A program made the translations under genes and the position numbers. A stretch of 31,452 bases of DNA. It comes from a virus. Below, one piece after another: positions 15,052 through 22,599 of this stretch. The DNA is taken from the IMG/VR virus record IMGVR_UViG_3300021511_000281, positions 1-31,452 of that record; one strand, given 5' to 3'. The notes beneath the pieces were generated by a model. That model was not told the origin of the DNA, ran no database searches, and saw only the letters and a list, made by a program, of their open reading frames with translations. Position 1 is the stretch's first letter; every line of letters starts with the position of its first letter.

Positions 15052-15582
15052 ATGGCAGTTGAACCTACAGGCATGTTTTCCAAACCTCTGGCCGCTATGG
15101 CCGATCTGCTCGGGGAGTGTGAATCTTTTCAGACATGGGTTGGCGTAGCTGCCCCGGATGTGGGAACCCCGACAGGCAAGACCCAGGCCCTGGGCCGAAT
15201 CCACTATATTGCCTATGAAGACGATGAGAAAGATTCGCAGGACGATTGCCTGGCCAACCGTCCGCTGGCCATTATAGGTTTCGGCTCGGGAGCCTCCGGC
15301 GAGCGACAGACCGAGCCGCCGAGTTTCGATCACAGCCAGACCCTGGAGCTAAGTCTCGAAGCGCCCCAGACCGGCGATAGCGAGCGGGATATTTTTCTCA
15401 ACTACACCAACGCCATCGGCGAAATTGTTGCCGAGATAGAAAGCCTCACGGGCGAGGATGGGCACCTGCTCATCTCCAGCCATCGAATAATTGAAGGCCC
15501 TGGCCGTCCGAGCGACCAGGCCCAGGCCGCCGGCGAGTTACCGGTTATCGGAGCGACATGGGAATTTGAGTGGAGTCAGTGA
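15052..15582 (+). CDS. Minor tail / tail terminator-like protein
   Basis: 176 residues, acidic, no membrane segments. N-terminal helix MFSKPLAAMADLLGECESFQ is followed by beta strands (RPLAIIGFGS, TLELSLEAP) and a long helix (DIFLNYTNAIGEIVAEIESL), then WEFEWSQ at the end. This alpha/beta layout and the place before tail tube genes suit a tail terminator or completion protein (lambda gpU-like role). No certain family match. The start lies after a heptamer repeat, with only a weak ribosome site (AAAGAG). Confidence 0.5.
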   Translation: MAVEPTGMFSKPLAAMADLLGECESFQTWVGVAAPDVGTPTGKTQALGRIHYIAYEDDEKDSQDDCLANRPLAIIGFGSGASGERQTEPPSFDHSQTLELSLEAPQTGDSERDIFLNYTNAIGEIVAEIESLTGEDGHLLISSHRIIEGPGRPSDQAQAAGELPVIGATWEFEWSQ

Positions 15583-15585
15583 TGC

Positions 15586-16080
15586 ATGCTTTATCAAATG
15601 AAATTCACATATGTCGGCACGCCGGATTTACTGCTGGCCGACAAGAAATCCATCACCGGCAAGGGCATGGAACTAATGCTGCTGGAGTGGCACCGAAAGA
15701 CCATGCCCCAGCATTTCAAGTCCGGAGCGGCAAGGAAATATCACTACGTACCCCGAACCAAGAGATACTCAATCCGCAAAAACCGCTACGCCCCTCGCCC
15801 TGCTCCGCTGAGTTATACCGGGGCCATGGCCAAACAAGTCGCCGGGCGAATAAAGATCAAGCGGAGCGATACCAAAAAGAAGGCAAAAGTCCGCGGCACC
15901 ATGTGGGCCAATGTATTCGCGTTTTTACGGCGACGCGGCAGCGAGATGCCCGATCTGCGGGCCGAGCTGACGATTATAAACAACACCGAGCGGGTGGACA
16001 TGGCCCGCTTCATGAAAAGGTACACCACAGCACAGTTCAGAAACAACAGGCGGCGTCAGACCATTACTGTAGGCAAATAG
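15586..16080 (+). CDS. Basic head-tail or tail protein, unknown family
   Basis: 164 residues, very basic (many Arg/Lys: PRTKRYSIRKNRYAPRP, KIKRSDTKKKAKVRG), with a helical middle and MARFMKRYTTAQFRNNRRR near the end. Such basic neck/tail completion proteins are common between connector and tube genes. An alternative ATG at 15598 is possible. A competing open frame at 15570-16088 has Gln/His/Arg-rich, unlikely content and was discarded. The last codons (GTAGGCAAATAG) lie inside a heptamer repeat, so the repeat supplies both C-terminus and stop. Confidence 0.55.
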   Translation: MLYQMKFTYVGTPDLLLADKKSITGKGMELMLLEWHRKTMPQHFKSGAARKYHYVPRTKRYSIRKNRYAPRPAPLSYTGAMAKQVAGRIKIKRSDTKKKAKVRGTMWANVFAFLRRRGSEMPDLRAELTIINNTERVDMARFMKRYTTAQFRNNRRRQTITVGK

Positions 16081-16099
16081 GTAAATAGGCAGGTAGGAG
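16071..16099 (+). repeat. Heptamer repeat, AATAGGC family, spanning a stop codon and a ribosome site
   Basis: Units of AGGCAAAT/AGGTAAAT/AGGCAGGT begin inside the 3' end of the upstream gene, include its TAG stop (16078-16080), and end in TAGGAG (16094-16099), which serves as Shine-Dalgarno for the tail tube gene at 16106. Confidence 0.8.
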
Positions 16100-16105
16100 A
16101 ATATC

Positions 16106-16987
16106 ATGGCAGCTGATAAACGAGACAGAGCACGAATAGCACTGGTAAAGGCAGCATCCCCCACCCTGACAATCGGCGGTATGACGAGTCAGTCGGTCAA
16201 GTCGGAAATAGAATTAAGCTCCGAGGGTGGCGACGGCGTAGATACGACATTCGCCGCGGTCATGTCGGCCAAACACAGCGTCGAGTTCACCACCAGGCAT
16301 ATCGCTACATTTCTGACAGCCTGCGGCATAGACGGCGTAGAGTGCACGACCCTGGAGGCGTGGTACCGCAAGGTCAAGGCATACGGAGCGATGGAAACCA
16401 CCGGCCACCTGAAAGTTTCCTACGCCAAGGGTTTTTTGCTACCCCAGAGCCTCAGTGCATCCCAGGAGGAAATGGCCGAGATACAGGCCAGGGCGATAGC
16501 CATCAGTGCCGATGGGACAGACCCGGTAGATATAGCCACCGGTGCCCAGGCCGTTAATGGTGTGGTGAGCGAGGCGTACACAATAGGCCCCTGCACCATC
16601 AACGGCAACGCCCATGATCTGGAGAGCGGCGAACTGAATTTTGGGCTGGAAGTGGAGAATGAGACCAACGAGGGGGGGGCATATCCAACCCTGGCTTATA
16701 TCACGGCCCGCAAGCCGGTCATCAATCTGACCAGCCGCACAGCTTTCAGCATGACCGACCTGGATTTGATAGGCAAGGAACTGACCAGTTTCACCTGGTA
16801 TTTGCGAAAACTCGACAACCTCGGGCTGCGAGACGGTAACAGCGCCATCAAGATAAGCTGCACCGGTTATGTGCATATCGAGGATTTATCAGGCGACGCG
16901 TCGAAGAAGGCCAACACGAAAATAACCGTAACGCCGGTCAAGGATTCCGGGGCGATTATTACCATCGATCCGGCTTCATCGATTTAA
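16106..16987 (+). CDS. Major tail tube protein (putative)
   Basis: 293 residues, beta-rich with Thr/Ser/Gly, no membrane segments. It starts with a short helix and a beta strand (LTIGGMTSQSVKSEIEL) and includes FTTRHIATFLTACGI, LESGELNFGLEVENE and TKITVTPVKDSGAIITI, typical of tube subunits. Size and position, upstream of the chaperone pair and tape measure, match the lambda gpV place. TAGGAG before the ATG comes from the heptamer repeat; the stop also touches the next repeat. No direct family match is claimed. Confidence 0.65.
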   Translation: MAADKRDRARIALVKAASPTLTIGGMTSQSVKSEIELSSEGGDGVDTTFAAVMSAKHSVEFTTRHIATFLTACGIDGVECTTLEAWYRKVKAYGAMETTGHLKVSYAKGFLLPQSLSASQEEMAEIQARAIAISADGTDPVDIATGAQAVNGVVSEAYTIGPCTINGNAHDLESGELNFGLEVENETNEGGAYPTLAYITARKPVINLTSRTAFSMTDLDLIGKELTSFTWYLRKLDNLGLRDGNSAIKISCTGYVHIEDLSGDASKKANTKITVTPVKDSGAIITIDPASSI

Positions 16988-17023
16988 TAGGCAAATAGGC
17001 AATAGGCAATAGGGAATAGGGAG
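16987..17023 (+). repeat. Heptamer repeat, AATAGGC family, ending in a Shine-Dalgarno
   Basis: Five units (AATAGGC, AAATAGGC, AATAGGC, AATAGGG, AATAGGG) start at the last base of the tail tube stop codon. The last unit runs into GGGAG (17019-17023), spaced 6 bases from the next ATG at 17030. Confidence 0.85.
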
Positions 17024-17029
17024 AAAAAC

Positions 17030-17287
17030 ATGGAACAGAAAATTGTTAACAAAGTGGCGGTTATTGACTCTCACGCGGCGAACCTCAACCAGGCTGCTGG
17101 TGAGTTGGGCGGGATGCTCAACGCCCTGGTGGGTAACCAACAACAAAAGTTTCCTGACCAGGCGGAAGTTTTGCAACGGGTATCCGTTGACCTGGCCACC
17201 TCGGCGTCGGCGATTGAAAAGGCCCTGAAACATCCGGGCATGGCTGTGTCTGGAAAATCCAAAGACCAACCCAATAAAGAGAAATAA
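17030..17287 (+). CDS. Small helical tail-region protein, unknown
   Basis: 85 residues, mostly helical with heptad-like spacing (VIDSHAANLNQAAGELGGML, VLQRVSVDLATSASAIEKAL) and a Lys-rich C-terminus. It lies between the tail tube gene and the frameshift pair and could be a tail assembly factor. No family recognised. The next gene starts 2 nt after its stop, so expression is coupled. Confidence 0.55.
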   Translation: MEQKIVNKVAVIDSHAANLNQAAGELGGMLNALVGNQQQKFPDQAEVLQRVSVDLATSASAIEKALKHPGMAVSGKSKDQPNKEK

Positions 17288-17289
17288 TC

Positions 17290-18048
17290 ATGGCGGGTTT
17301 TTTATATTTCATTCCAGGTCTTTCCGCACCTCCCGATGGCGAGCTAATCAATCGTGGCCTGGCGGCTGTGCTGGGTTTTCGCGATGACGGGCATGTTGCT
17401 CTCGGGCCGTTCCGTGCTATCGATTTAGGCCCCGACGGTGAACGCGGCGTTTTGTTGGCGCCGACGGGCTGTGAGCTGAGTGATTATGACGCCGGGGACC
17501 AGACCTGGTATCCCGCCGGGGAAGACAAAAAATACTGGTTCGGTTTTTCCCAGGAAAATCCGCCCGGCCCGGACGAGCTGGCAAGAGACCGCCAGGTACC
17601 CGGTCAGGCCGTGCGGCTGGGCGACGGCAGACAGTGGCATGTACCGATAGCGAGAAACTGCCCGAGGTCTCGCGGTCTGTCCGCCGAGGGTCAAAAGACG
17701 GACAACCCCCTCACGCAGTATCAAAAACTTTTCGACATGTCTCTGGAAGTGTGGGGTTGCTATGACCTGCTCTCACAACAGGTGCGACTGGGGCAACGCG
17801 GCGAGGAAATTCCCCAGGAAATCACCGACGGCTTGATCGCACCGGATCGCGAGGAGGAAATTCTGGTCGAGTGCCTACGGACGAATTATCGCCTGGGCGA
17901 ATATGAAATACGTGCCCTTGGCCTGCTGAACGAACTGTGCGAGGAAAACATCCTGCGGACGCTTATAGATTTCGACGGTTATTGCCAGCTTGCCCAGGGC
18001 CAGGTAGAGGAGGCAAACAGACATGATGAAAAAAAAAATTCTGCCTGA
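17290..18048 (+). CDS. Tail assembly chaperone, short form (G-like, frameshift donor)
   Basis: 252 residues, soluble. The N-terminal half is Gly/Pro/Asp-rich and beta-like (GFLYFIPGLSAPPDGE); the C-terminal half is helical and acidic (REEEILVECLRTNYRLGEYEIRALGLLNEL). It lies directly before the tape measure gene, where tailed phages carry a pair of chaperone frames joined by programmed frameshifting. The zero frame ends DEKKNSA at TGA 18046-18048, just after a run of ten A, and the -1 frame continues with a convincing 49-residue segment. At 252 residues it is longer than lambda gpG (140), so the role is inferred from position and frameshift layout. Confidence 0.6.
   Translation: MAGFLYFIPGLSAPPDGELINRGLAAVLGFRDDGHVALGPFRAIDLGPDGERGVLLAPTGCELSDYDAGDQTWYPAGEDKKYWFGFSQENPPGPDELARDRQVPGQAVRLGDGRQWHVPIARNCPRSRGLSAEGQKTDNPLTQYQKLFDMSLEVWGCYDLLSQQVRLGQRGEEIPQEITDGLIAPDREEEILVECLRTNYRLGEYEIRALGLLNELCEENILRTLIDFDGYCQLAQGQVEEANRHDEKKNSA
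18029..18038 (+). promoter_or_regulatory. Poly-A slippery site for -1 ribosomal frameshift
   Basis: Ten consecutive A read as GAA AAA AAA AAT in the zero frame, containing A-AAA-AAA, a strong bacterial -1 slippery heptamer. A slip moves ribosomes past the TGA at 18046 into the frame ending at 18185. The site is 7 bases before that stop. Confidence 0.65.
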
Positions 18049-18185
18049 TACCCCACGGCCCGGCCCCATACAAACGGTGGCTTGAATACAGGATGTGGAT
18101 AAACGGGCGAAACCCGGACTACTGGCCGACATGTGCGGATATAGCGATGTGGCTGGAGAACAGTAGCCAGGCAATAGGCAGATAG
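18039..18185 (+). CDS. Tail chaperone -1 frame extension (T-like part of the G-T fusion)
   Basis: In the -1 frame, 48 codons plus the TAG at 18183-18185 encode a segment including PYKRWLEYRMWINGRNPDYW, then ADIAMWLENSS. It is rich in Trp and Tyr and has a helical end, unlike chance translation. The first ~35 codons have no ATG with a ribosome site, so it is best read as the tail of a 298-residue fusion starting at 17290. The last codons (QAIGR, stop) lie in a heptamer repeat. The fusion would match the lambda gpGT design, a minor product needed for tape measure assembly. Confidence 0.6.
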   Translation, partial: FCLIPHGPAPYKRWLEYRMWINGRNPDYWPTCADIAMWLENSSQAIGR

Positions 18186-18204
18186 GCAAGTAGGCAATAG
18201 GGAG
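18168..18204 (+). repeat. Heptamer repeat, AATAGGC family, before the tape measure gene
   Basis: Five degenerate units of AGGCAAT/AGGCAGAT/AGGCAAGT form the end and TAG stop of the frameshift extension. The last (AATAGGGAG) gives GGGAG at 18200-18204, the Shine-Dalgarno for the gene at 18213. Confidence 0.85.
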
Positions 18205-18212
18205 TTTGAAAA

Positions 18213-19892
18213 ATGGCAGGCGGCGGCTCTGGTGGACAGGTTCATGTTACGATGACATCTGACGAGGCGGAGGTATGGTCCTCGCTCCAGAAGATCGCCG
18301 GCGGGTTTCGCAATGTCGAAGCTGCCGGGGGTCGGGCTGCCAATAAGACCAGAAAAGGTTTCAAAAAAACTTCAGGGGCTACCAATGAATTGGCCAGCAG
18401 GCTGGGGATTTCCACGCGGGCATTTACCAGTTGGGGTGCCGCTGGCGTAGCTGCCACAGGAGCTATCGGCGCTGCAGTACTCAAGCTGATGAAAAGGATG
18501 AAGGAGGTCAACGACGAGGTGGACCAGATGTCCCGCACCGCAGCCGAGCAGGTCGGCGGGTCGGGGACTCGGGCATTGGCGGATATTCGGGGAACCAGCC
18601 AGGAAGCGGCCCTGATGAGCACATATCGCAGTGCCGTGAAATATGATGTTTCCCGCGAGACCGCCGAGCAGGCGGCCTTTACTATCGAGTCGGGGCTGAA
18701 AGCCAAAGATGTCGGCGGCCAGGACAACCTGAACAGAATAAAAGGCATGGCCCTGAAAACCTCCAGTCTGACCGGTGCCGGCGGAGACACTACAGGCCGC
18801 CTGGTGTTGACAGCGCGCGAGGCCCTTGGGGCGACAGACCCCAAAGAGTTTGCCAACTTCATGGCCAAGGCTCGGACATATGCCCAACAGTCTATGGTAA
18901 CACTGGAGGAATACGGCGGGATTTTGAACGAGATACTCCCTGAGGCCATCAAGCGGGGAATTGATGTTGACCAGGCCATGGGACAGATCGCGGCGATGAG
19001 TTTCCGCGTGAAAGACCCGCGGAAGGTCAAGACCGCCTATCGCCAGATGATGCGCGGCACGCAAAAAAACTCGACTACCATGCGTAAGGTAGCCAAGGCC
19101 GCGGGGATGGATGTGTCATCCATGGGTTCCACACAGCTTATGGAACTCCAGGGCAAAATGCTGGCCGACGCCGCCTCGGAAGGCCCCCAGGCCCTGGGCA
19201 AGCTAATAAAACAACTTAAACTCCCCGAGGAAATCGCCACTACATACCTGGCCACCACCGACCCGGCCTCGGCTGCCAGGCTGGCGGAACTAAAAAAAGC
19301 GGGGCAAGCGGCAACTGGCGGACAAATAAACCTGGACTGGATCAAAGCCGGTGGGGCGTTGCGAAAGATACGCACATCCAAAACAGCCAAAGAAGCTGCC
19401 AAAATGAAGGAAGGCATTGCCGAGGCTCCCCATGTTGCCTTAACCGACGAGGCGGAAGCCTTTGTTCAAGACGCCATGACCAGCAGCTCTGAAGCCCGGA
19501 ATGCTCGCATCCTCGGTCTGACGAAGGGCAACGCCCGATCTGTAGCCATGCATAATGCCCGGGCAAAACTCGAACAGATTGTCGCCAATAAAAAAATAGA
19601 CCGTGGTCTACGAACCCGCGCATCGGTGGCCCTGGAGGGTTTGGAGGATGGTTTTGGGGTGTCGATGTACGAGACCACCGGTATAGGCCGCCGCGACGAA
19701 ATGAAAGAGGCCGGCCTGGTTATTCAAAAGGCCGGCCATGCCGTGGATTTGATGATCGCCGAGGGTAGGTTGCGTAAAGAACAGGCTGCCCAGACCAATG
19801 AGACCGCCCGGAATTTGAACTCCGCCAGCCGCAATCTGCTGAAAGCTACAGGTGGCACCAACCCCGACGCACATCTTGAGGGGGCACCATAA
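18213..19892 (+). CDS. Tail tape measure protein (short)
   Basis: 559 residues, almost wholly helical, Ala/Lys/Met-rich. It has a Gly-rich start, one hydrophobic segment (GVAATGAIGAAVLKL, about 76-93) and then repeated helices (MKRMKEVNDEVDQMSRTAA, and later TAREALGATDPKEFANFMAKA). Tape measures set tail length at roughly 1.5 angstrom per residue, so this one implies a short siphovirus tail of about 80-85 nm; that figure is a rule-of-thumb estimate. It follows the chaperone frameshift pair and precedes tail tip genes. No peptidase or lysozyme motif was recognised. Confidence 0.8.
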   Translation: MAGGGSGGQVHVTMTSDEAEVWSSLQKIAGGFRNVEAAGGRAANKTRKGFKKTSGATNELASRLGISTRAFTSWGAAGVAATGAIGAAVLKLMKRMKEVNDEVDQMSRTAAEQVGGSGTRALADIRGTSQEAALMSTYRSAVKYDVSRETAEQAAFTIESGLKAKDVGGQDNLNRIKGMALKTSSLTGAGGDTTGRLVLTAREALGATDPKEFANFMAKARTYAQQSMVTLEEYGGILNEILPEAIKRGIDVDQAMGQIAAMSFRVKDPRKVKTAYRQMMRGTQKNSTTMRKVAKAAGMDVSSMGSTQLMELQGKMLADAASEGPQALGKLIKQLKLPEEIATTYLATTDPASAARLAELKKAGQAATGGQINLDWIKAGGALRKIRTSKTAKEAAKMKEGIAEAPHVALTDEAEAFVQDAMTSSSEARNARILGLTKGNARSVAMHNARAKLEQIVANKKIDRGLRTRASVALEGLEDGFGVSMYETTGIGRRDEMKEAGLVIQKAGHAVDLMIAEGRLRKEQAAQTNETARNLNSASRNLLKATGGTNPDAHLEGAP

Positions 19893-20275
19893 TGGCGAGT
19901 ATTGACGGCGTAGATTATCCGATTATGCGAGGTTCGCCTGCCGAGCCTGTCGAGGGGATGGACAACAAAACCCGCCTCGGCGTCGACGGCATGGAAGACC
20001 GCCTTATTGGTCTGCGCTCCGCCGACAGCACGATCGAGACCATATCCACCCATGCCAACGGCAGCGCGGCACAAGCGGCCAAGGAGGCTCAGTCCAGGTT
20101 GGTGGGTACCGTGGCGACCCTCGTAGACTCGTTTGACGTTACGCACCTGGTGATAATCAAAGGCGTCGAGCAGCATGTCCGAGCCATCCTCAACCCGGTA
20201 GGGACGGGAGTGTCCGCGTCGGACACCACCCAGCTACGGACGATCTGGACCCTGCGGAAGGCGGTGGGATTGTAA
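19892..20275 (+). CDS. Minor tail protein, unknown family
   Basis: 127 residues. It begins with a beta-like IDGVDYPIMRG segment, has a helical middle (AQAAKEAQSRLVGTVATLVDSF) and a C-terminal strand-turn region (VIIKGVEQHVRAILNP). It overlaps both neighbours by one nucleotide (TAATG at each end), which binds it to the tail operon. Its place after the tape measure suggests a distal tail component. No further function is visible. Confidence 0.55.
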   Translation: MASIDGVDYPIMRGSPAEPVEGMDNKTRLGVDGMEDRLIGLRSADSTIETISTHANGSAAQAAKEAQSRLVGTVATLVDSFDVTHLVIIKGVEQHVRAILNPVGTGVSASDTTQLRTIWTLRKAVGL

Positions 20276-20793
20276 TGGCTACTGTCAGGGCGAAAACTGC
20301 GAAGGTTTTTTTGCGTTGGGCCGCCGGCCATGGGGTTCCGCTGGGCGGTGGATATTTTGTGTACATGTCAGCGCGGAACGGCGAAATAGATTTTGAAGCC
20401 GACCCGCTGAATGCAAACCCGATCGACGCCTGGCCTGTGGAACTTGCCCCGCACAAAATCGGCGACGGGCTTGGCCCCGACGGCTCCGGCCCGGACGGCT
20501 TCGGCGAGGGCGGCTTCCCCAACGGCGAGGGGCCAGACGGCTATGGCCCCGACGGCTTCGGCACGACCTGGTTCGAATACACCACCGGTGTCCTCGAGGA
20601 CGGCACCTACAAGTTCGCCGTCTGCCCGGTAGACCGGTTCGGCAACATCAACACCGCCGACGCCATTGAGACCGTCATATCGCCCGCCGGCACCCCGCAC
20701 CCGCCAACAGACGCCCAGCCAAAAGCATACGATCTGCCCACCAAGCAACTGACCGTCGAGTGGCAAGCAAACCCGAAAAACAGTCATCAGTAA
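20275..20793 (+). CDS. Tail protein with Gly-Pro-Asp-Gly repeats and fibronectin-like parts
   Basis: 172 residues. The first ~55 residues (FLRWAAGHGVPLGGGYFVYMS) and the part after 100 (EYTTGVLEDGTYKFAVCPVDRFGN) read like a fibronectin III-type beta sandwich interrupted by a 30-residue low-complexity insert of GPDG(F/Y/S)G units. The last residues (NPKNSHQ) and stop are formed by CAGTCAT/CAGTAAA heptamers, so a repeat may have replaced or trimmed the natural end: the sequence breaks off after LTVEWQANP, where such a domain would continue. Confidence 0.55.
   Translation: MATVRAKTAKVFLRWAAGHGVPLGGGYFVYMSARNGEIDFEADPLNANPIDAWPVELAPHKIGDGLGPDGSGPDGFGEGGFPNGEGPDGYGPDGFGTTWFEYTTGVLEDGTYKFAVCPVDRFGNINTADAIETVISPAGTPHPPTDAQPKAYDLPTKQLTVEWQANPKNSHQ
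20473..20562 (+). repeat. In-gene Gly-Pro-Asp-Gly repeat
   Basis: Ninety bases encode about five degenerate GPDGxG hexapeptide units with a broken middle (GEGGFPNGE). The insert sits between two beta-domain halves and is probably an exposed, flexible or ion-binding loop. Confidence 0.7.
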
Positions 20794-20842
20794 AGAAAAG
20801 CAGTTATCAGTAGTCAGTAGTCAGTAATCAGTAATCAGTAAA
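20781..20842 (+). repeat. Heptamer repeat, CAGTAAT family (six clean units plus two in the gene end)
   Basis: Six perfectly phased 7-bp units of form CAGTDRT occupy 20801-20842. Two more (CAGTCAT, CAGTAAA) at 20781-20794 form the C-terminus and stop of the upstream gene. Confidence 0.9.
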
Positions 20843-20891
20843 AGCAGAAACAACAACAAAAGCAACTACGAAAGACGCGAAAGTTTTTTTG

Positions 20892-20920
20892 TTTTTACTG
20901 AAAACTGATTACTGAAAACT
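20892..20920 (-). repeat. Inverted copy of the CAGTAAT repeat, forming a hairpin with 20822-20843
   Basis: Bases 20893-20914 are the reverse complement of 20822-20843 at 19 of 22 positions, enclosing about 49 bases that contain GAAAGACGCGAAAG, a motif also seen in related form near 30.25 kb. The element fills the 148-bp gap before the 20942 gene and could fold in RNA as a terminator-like or stabilising stem. Confidence 0.7.
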
Positions 20921-20941
20921 TTTTGAAAAAAGGATTTAGAC

Positions 20942-22222
20942 ATGGAAGTCAAAAAACCATCTGACAGCGTATTATCGGCCCTGGGCCTAGGTGCATTTGG
21001 CGATAGCGGTCTGCCTTATATGACCGTTGGCGAGTTTCCACATTATAGCAACAAGCTGTATCGCCAGTGGTTTTTGGATCAGGTGCTTTTGCCGCTGGTG
21101 TCGCTGCGGGTTTTCCAGAAATCCACGGACACGGCCTTACAGGTCTCCGTCATGTCCGGCAAGTTTTTGAATGCCGACGCCCTGGTCGAGTATGCTGGTA
21201 GTTCCGCCCAGGCCCTCACGGACAACGCCACGAATTACATCTACCTGCTGGCCGACGGAACGCTGACGATCAACACGACGGGCTTCCCCGTGCCTTCCGT
21301 TACGAGTCATATCCGGCTGGCCGAGGTCGTTACCGCCAGCGGCGCGATCGTGGGTATCACCGACAGGCGAGACACGGCGATGTTCTCGCTCGCCGGCGGC
21401 TCCGGCGGGGCCGGTGCGCTCAACACCCTGGACTGGCAGGAGTCTGTCCTGGACGAGGTGGATTTTGTCATCGCCGAGCCTGGCAGCCCCACCCTGGGCG
21501 ATCGCTATATCAACACCGTCACCGGCACGAGCAGTTGGACCAGCCAGGCCGTTACCGCCAACAACATCTACCAGTACAACGGCACGACCTGGACGGAGAT
21601 AGTCCCCACCGAGGGAGCCTGCTGCCTGGTCGAAGACAGCGACATGTTGGTCGGCTTCAACGGGGCGTCGTGGATAGACATCGGCACATTCGCCCTGCTA
21701 GCCGAGGCTCAGACATTTTTCGCCGCCACAGACATCACAGGCGCCGAGGCCGAGCAGTTGACCGATGGCTCCAACGCCGACACACTCCACACGCACGACA
21801 CCGCAGGCTTGGCGGAGAACGCCGTCAAGACCGCCACGGTCGATAACCGAGCCGTAACCGACATCAAGCGGGGGCACATGACGGTCGAGGAAAACACCGC
21901 AGGCGTCGGCTCGCCGAATGTCCTGACCGCCGACGAGAGCCGCAAGGTGCTGACCAATGAAGGTGCTACCGCCACCAACTACCACACTCTGCCGACCGCA
22001 GCGGCGGGTCTGTCATTCCCTTTTATCGCCGCCGACGCGAGCAACAAAATCCGTATCACGGCGGCGGCGGGCGACAAAATCCGCGTCGCCGGCGTCGAGT
22101 CCGTCGCAGCAGGTTACATCGAGTCCACTGGCCAGGGCGATACTATCATGCTCATCGCCACGGACGAGGAGTATTGGTATGCGACATCTATTATAGGTAT
22201 TTGGGATGTCGAGGTTTCGTAA
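20942..22222 (+). CDS. Tail fibre / tip protein with W-rich binding modules
   Basis: 426 residues. The N-terminal ~170 look like a tail attachment region. Residues ~180-250 carry two repeats of the phage module with IYQYNGTTWTEI and LVGFNGASWIDI, the DUF2793-like pattern in phage fibres. A later GSNADTLHTHDTAG segment is a metal-site loop common in fibre shafts, and a beta-rich C-terminal domain ends with YWYATSIIGIWDVEVS. It probably helps host recognition. The stretch before its ATG is non-coding repeat, so it may use that spacer's own ribosome site (AAAGGA). Confidence 0.65.
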   Translation: MEVKKPSDSVLSALGLGAFGDSGLPYMTVGEFPHYSNKLYRQWFLDQVLLPLVSLRVFQKSTDTALQVSVMSGKFLNADALVEYAGSSAQALTDNATNYIYLLADGTLTINTTGFPVPSVTSHIRLAEVVTASGAIVGITDRRDTAMFSLAGGSGGAGALNTLDWQESVLDEVDFVIAEPGSPTLGDRYINTVTGTSSWTSQAVTANNIYQYNGTTWTEIVPTEGACCLVEDSDMLVGFNGASWIDIGTFALLAEAQTFFAATDITGAEAEQLTDGSNADTLHTHDTAGLAENAVKTATVDNRAVTDIKRGHMTVEENTAGVGSPNVLTADESRKVLTNEGATATNYHTLPTAAAGLSFPFIAADASNKIRITAAAGDKIRVAGVESVAAGYIESTGQGDTIMLIATDEEYWYATSIIGIWDVEVS

Positions 22223-22267
22223 TTATAGTTTCGCAAAAAAAACCTTAAAAATAAGGATAAAAAAACC

Positions 22268-22591
22268 ATGAGCAACAATACAGTAATCGGAGCTGGAGCG
22301 GCGGTAATGTTCCAGCCAGACGGCACGCCGGAACTATTAAATGTATCAACCGCCGCCCAGCAAAAGACAGGCCTGACCGCCGGAGCCGTGTACGAGCTGC
22401 GAGGCCTGGACGGCTACGTCCACATCGGCCCGGCCAACTCGACGGCAGACTCGAACAAAGTAAATCTCGTCCGTCCCGGCGAAACGGTCTACAAACAACT
22501 TGGCCCGGCGGAGACCAGTTTTTACTACTGGGGCGACGCGGCCTGCGACTTGGAGATGGTCAAGGTTGCACTGTCGGCAATTACCAGTTAG
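22268..22591 (+). CDS. Small tail-region structural protein, unknown
   Basis: 107 residues, beta-rich with no membrane segment or signal (TGLTAGAVYELRGLDGYVHIG, then LVRPGETVYKQLGPAE). It has the look of a small fibre-associated or capping protein between two fibre genes. AAGGAT precedes the start. No family recognised. The next gene starts 8 nt after its stop. Confidence 0.5.
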   Translation: MSNNTVIGAGAAVMFQPDGTPELLNVSTAAQQKTGLTAGAVYELRGLDGYVHIGPANSTADSNKVNLVRPGETVYKQLGPAETSFYYWGDAACDLEMVKVALSAITS

Positions 22592-22599
22592 GGCAAACA

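Noticed and set aside
15570-16088. 172-codon frame overlapping the basic tail protein
   Set aside because: Content is His/Gln/Arg-rich and disordered-looking; the 15586-16080 frame has normal protein character and ends at the repeat like its neighbours.
16987-17023. CRISPR array suggested by tandem repeats
   Set aside because: Units are 7 bp, directly adjacent, with no spacers; these are simple heptamer repeats.
18023-18085. Frame starting with ATG ATG at 18023 (MMKKKILPD and so on)
   Set aside because: Very short and ends at a TGA; the -1 frame over the same bases is longer and more protein-like.
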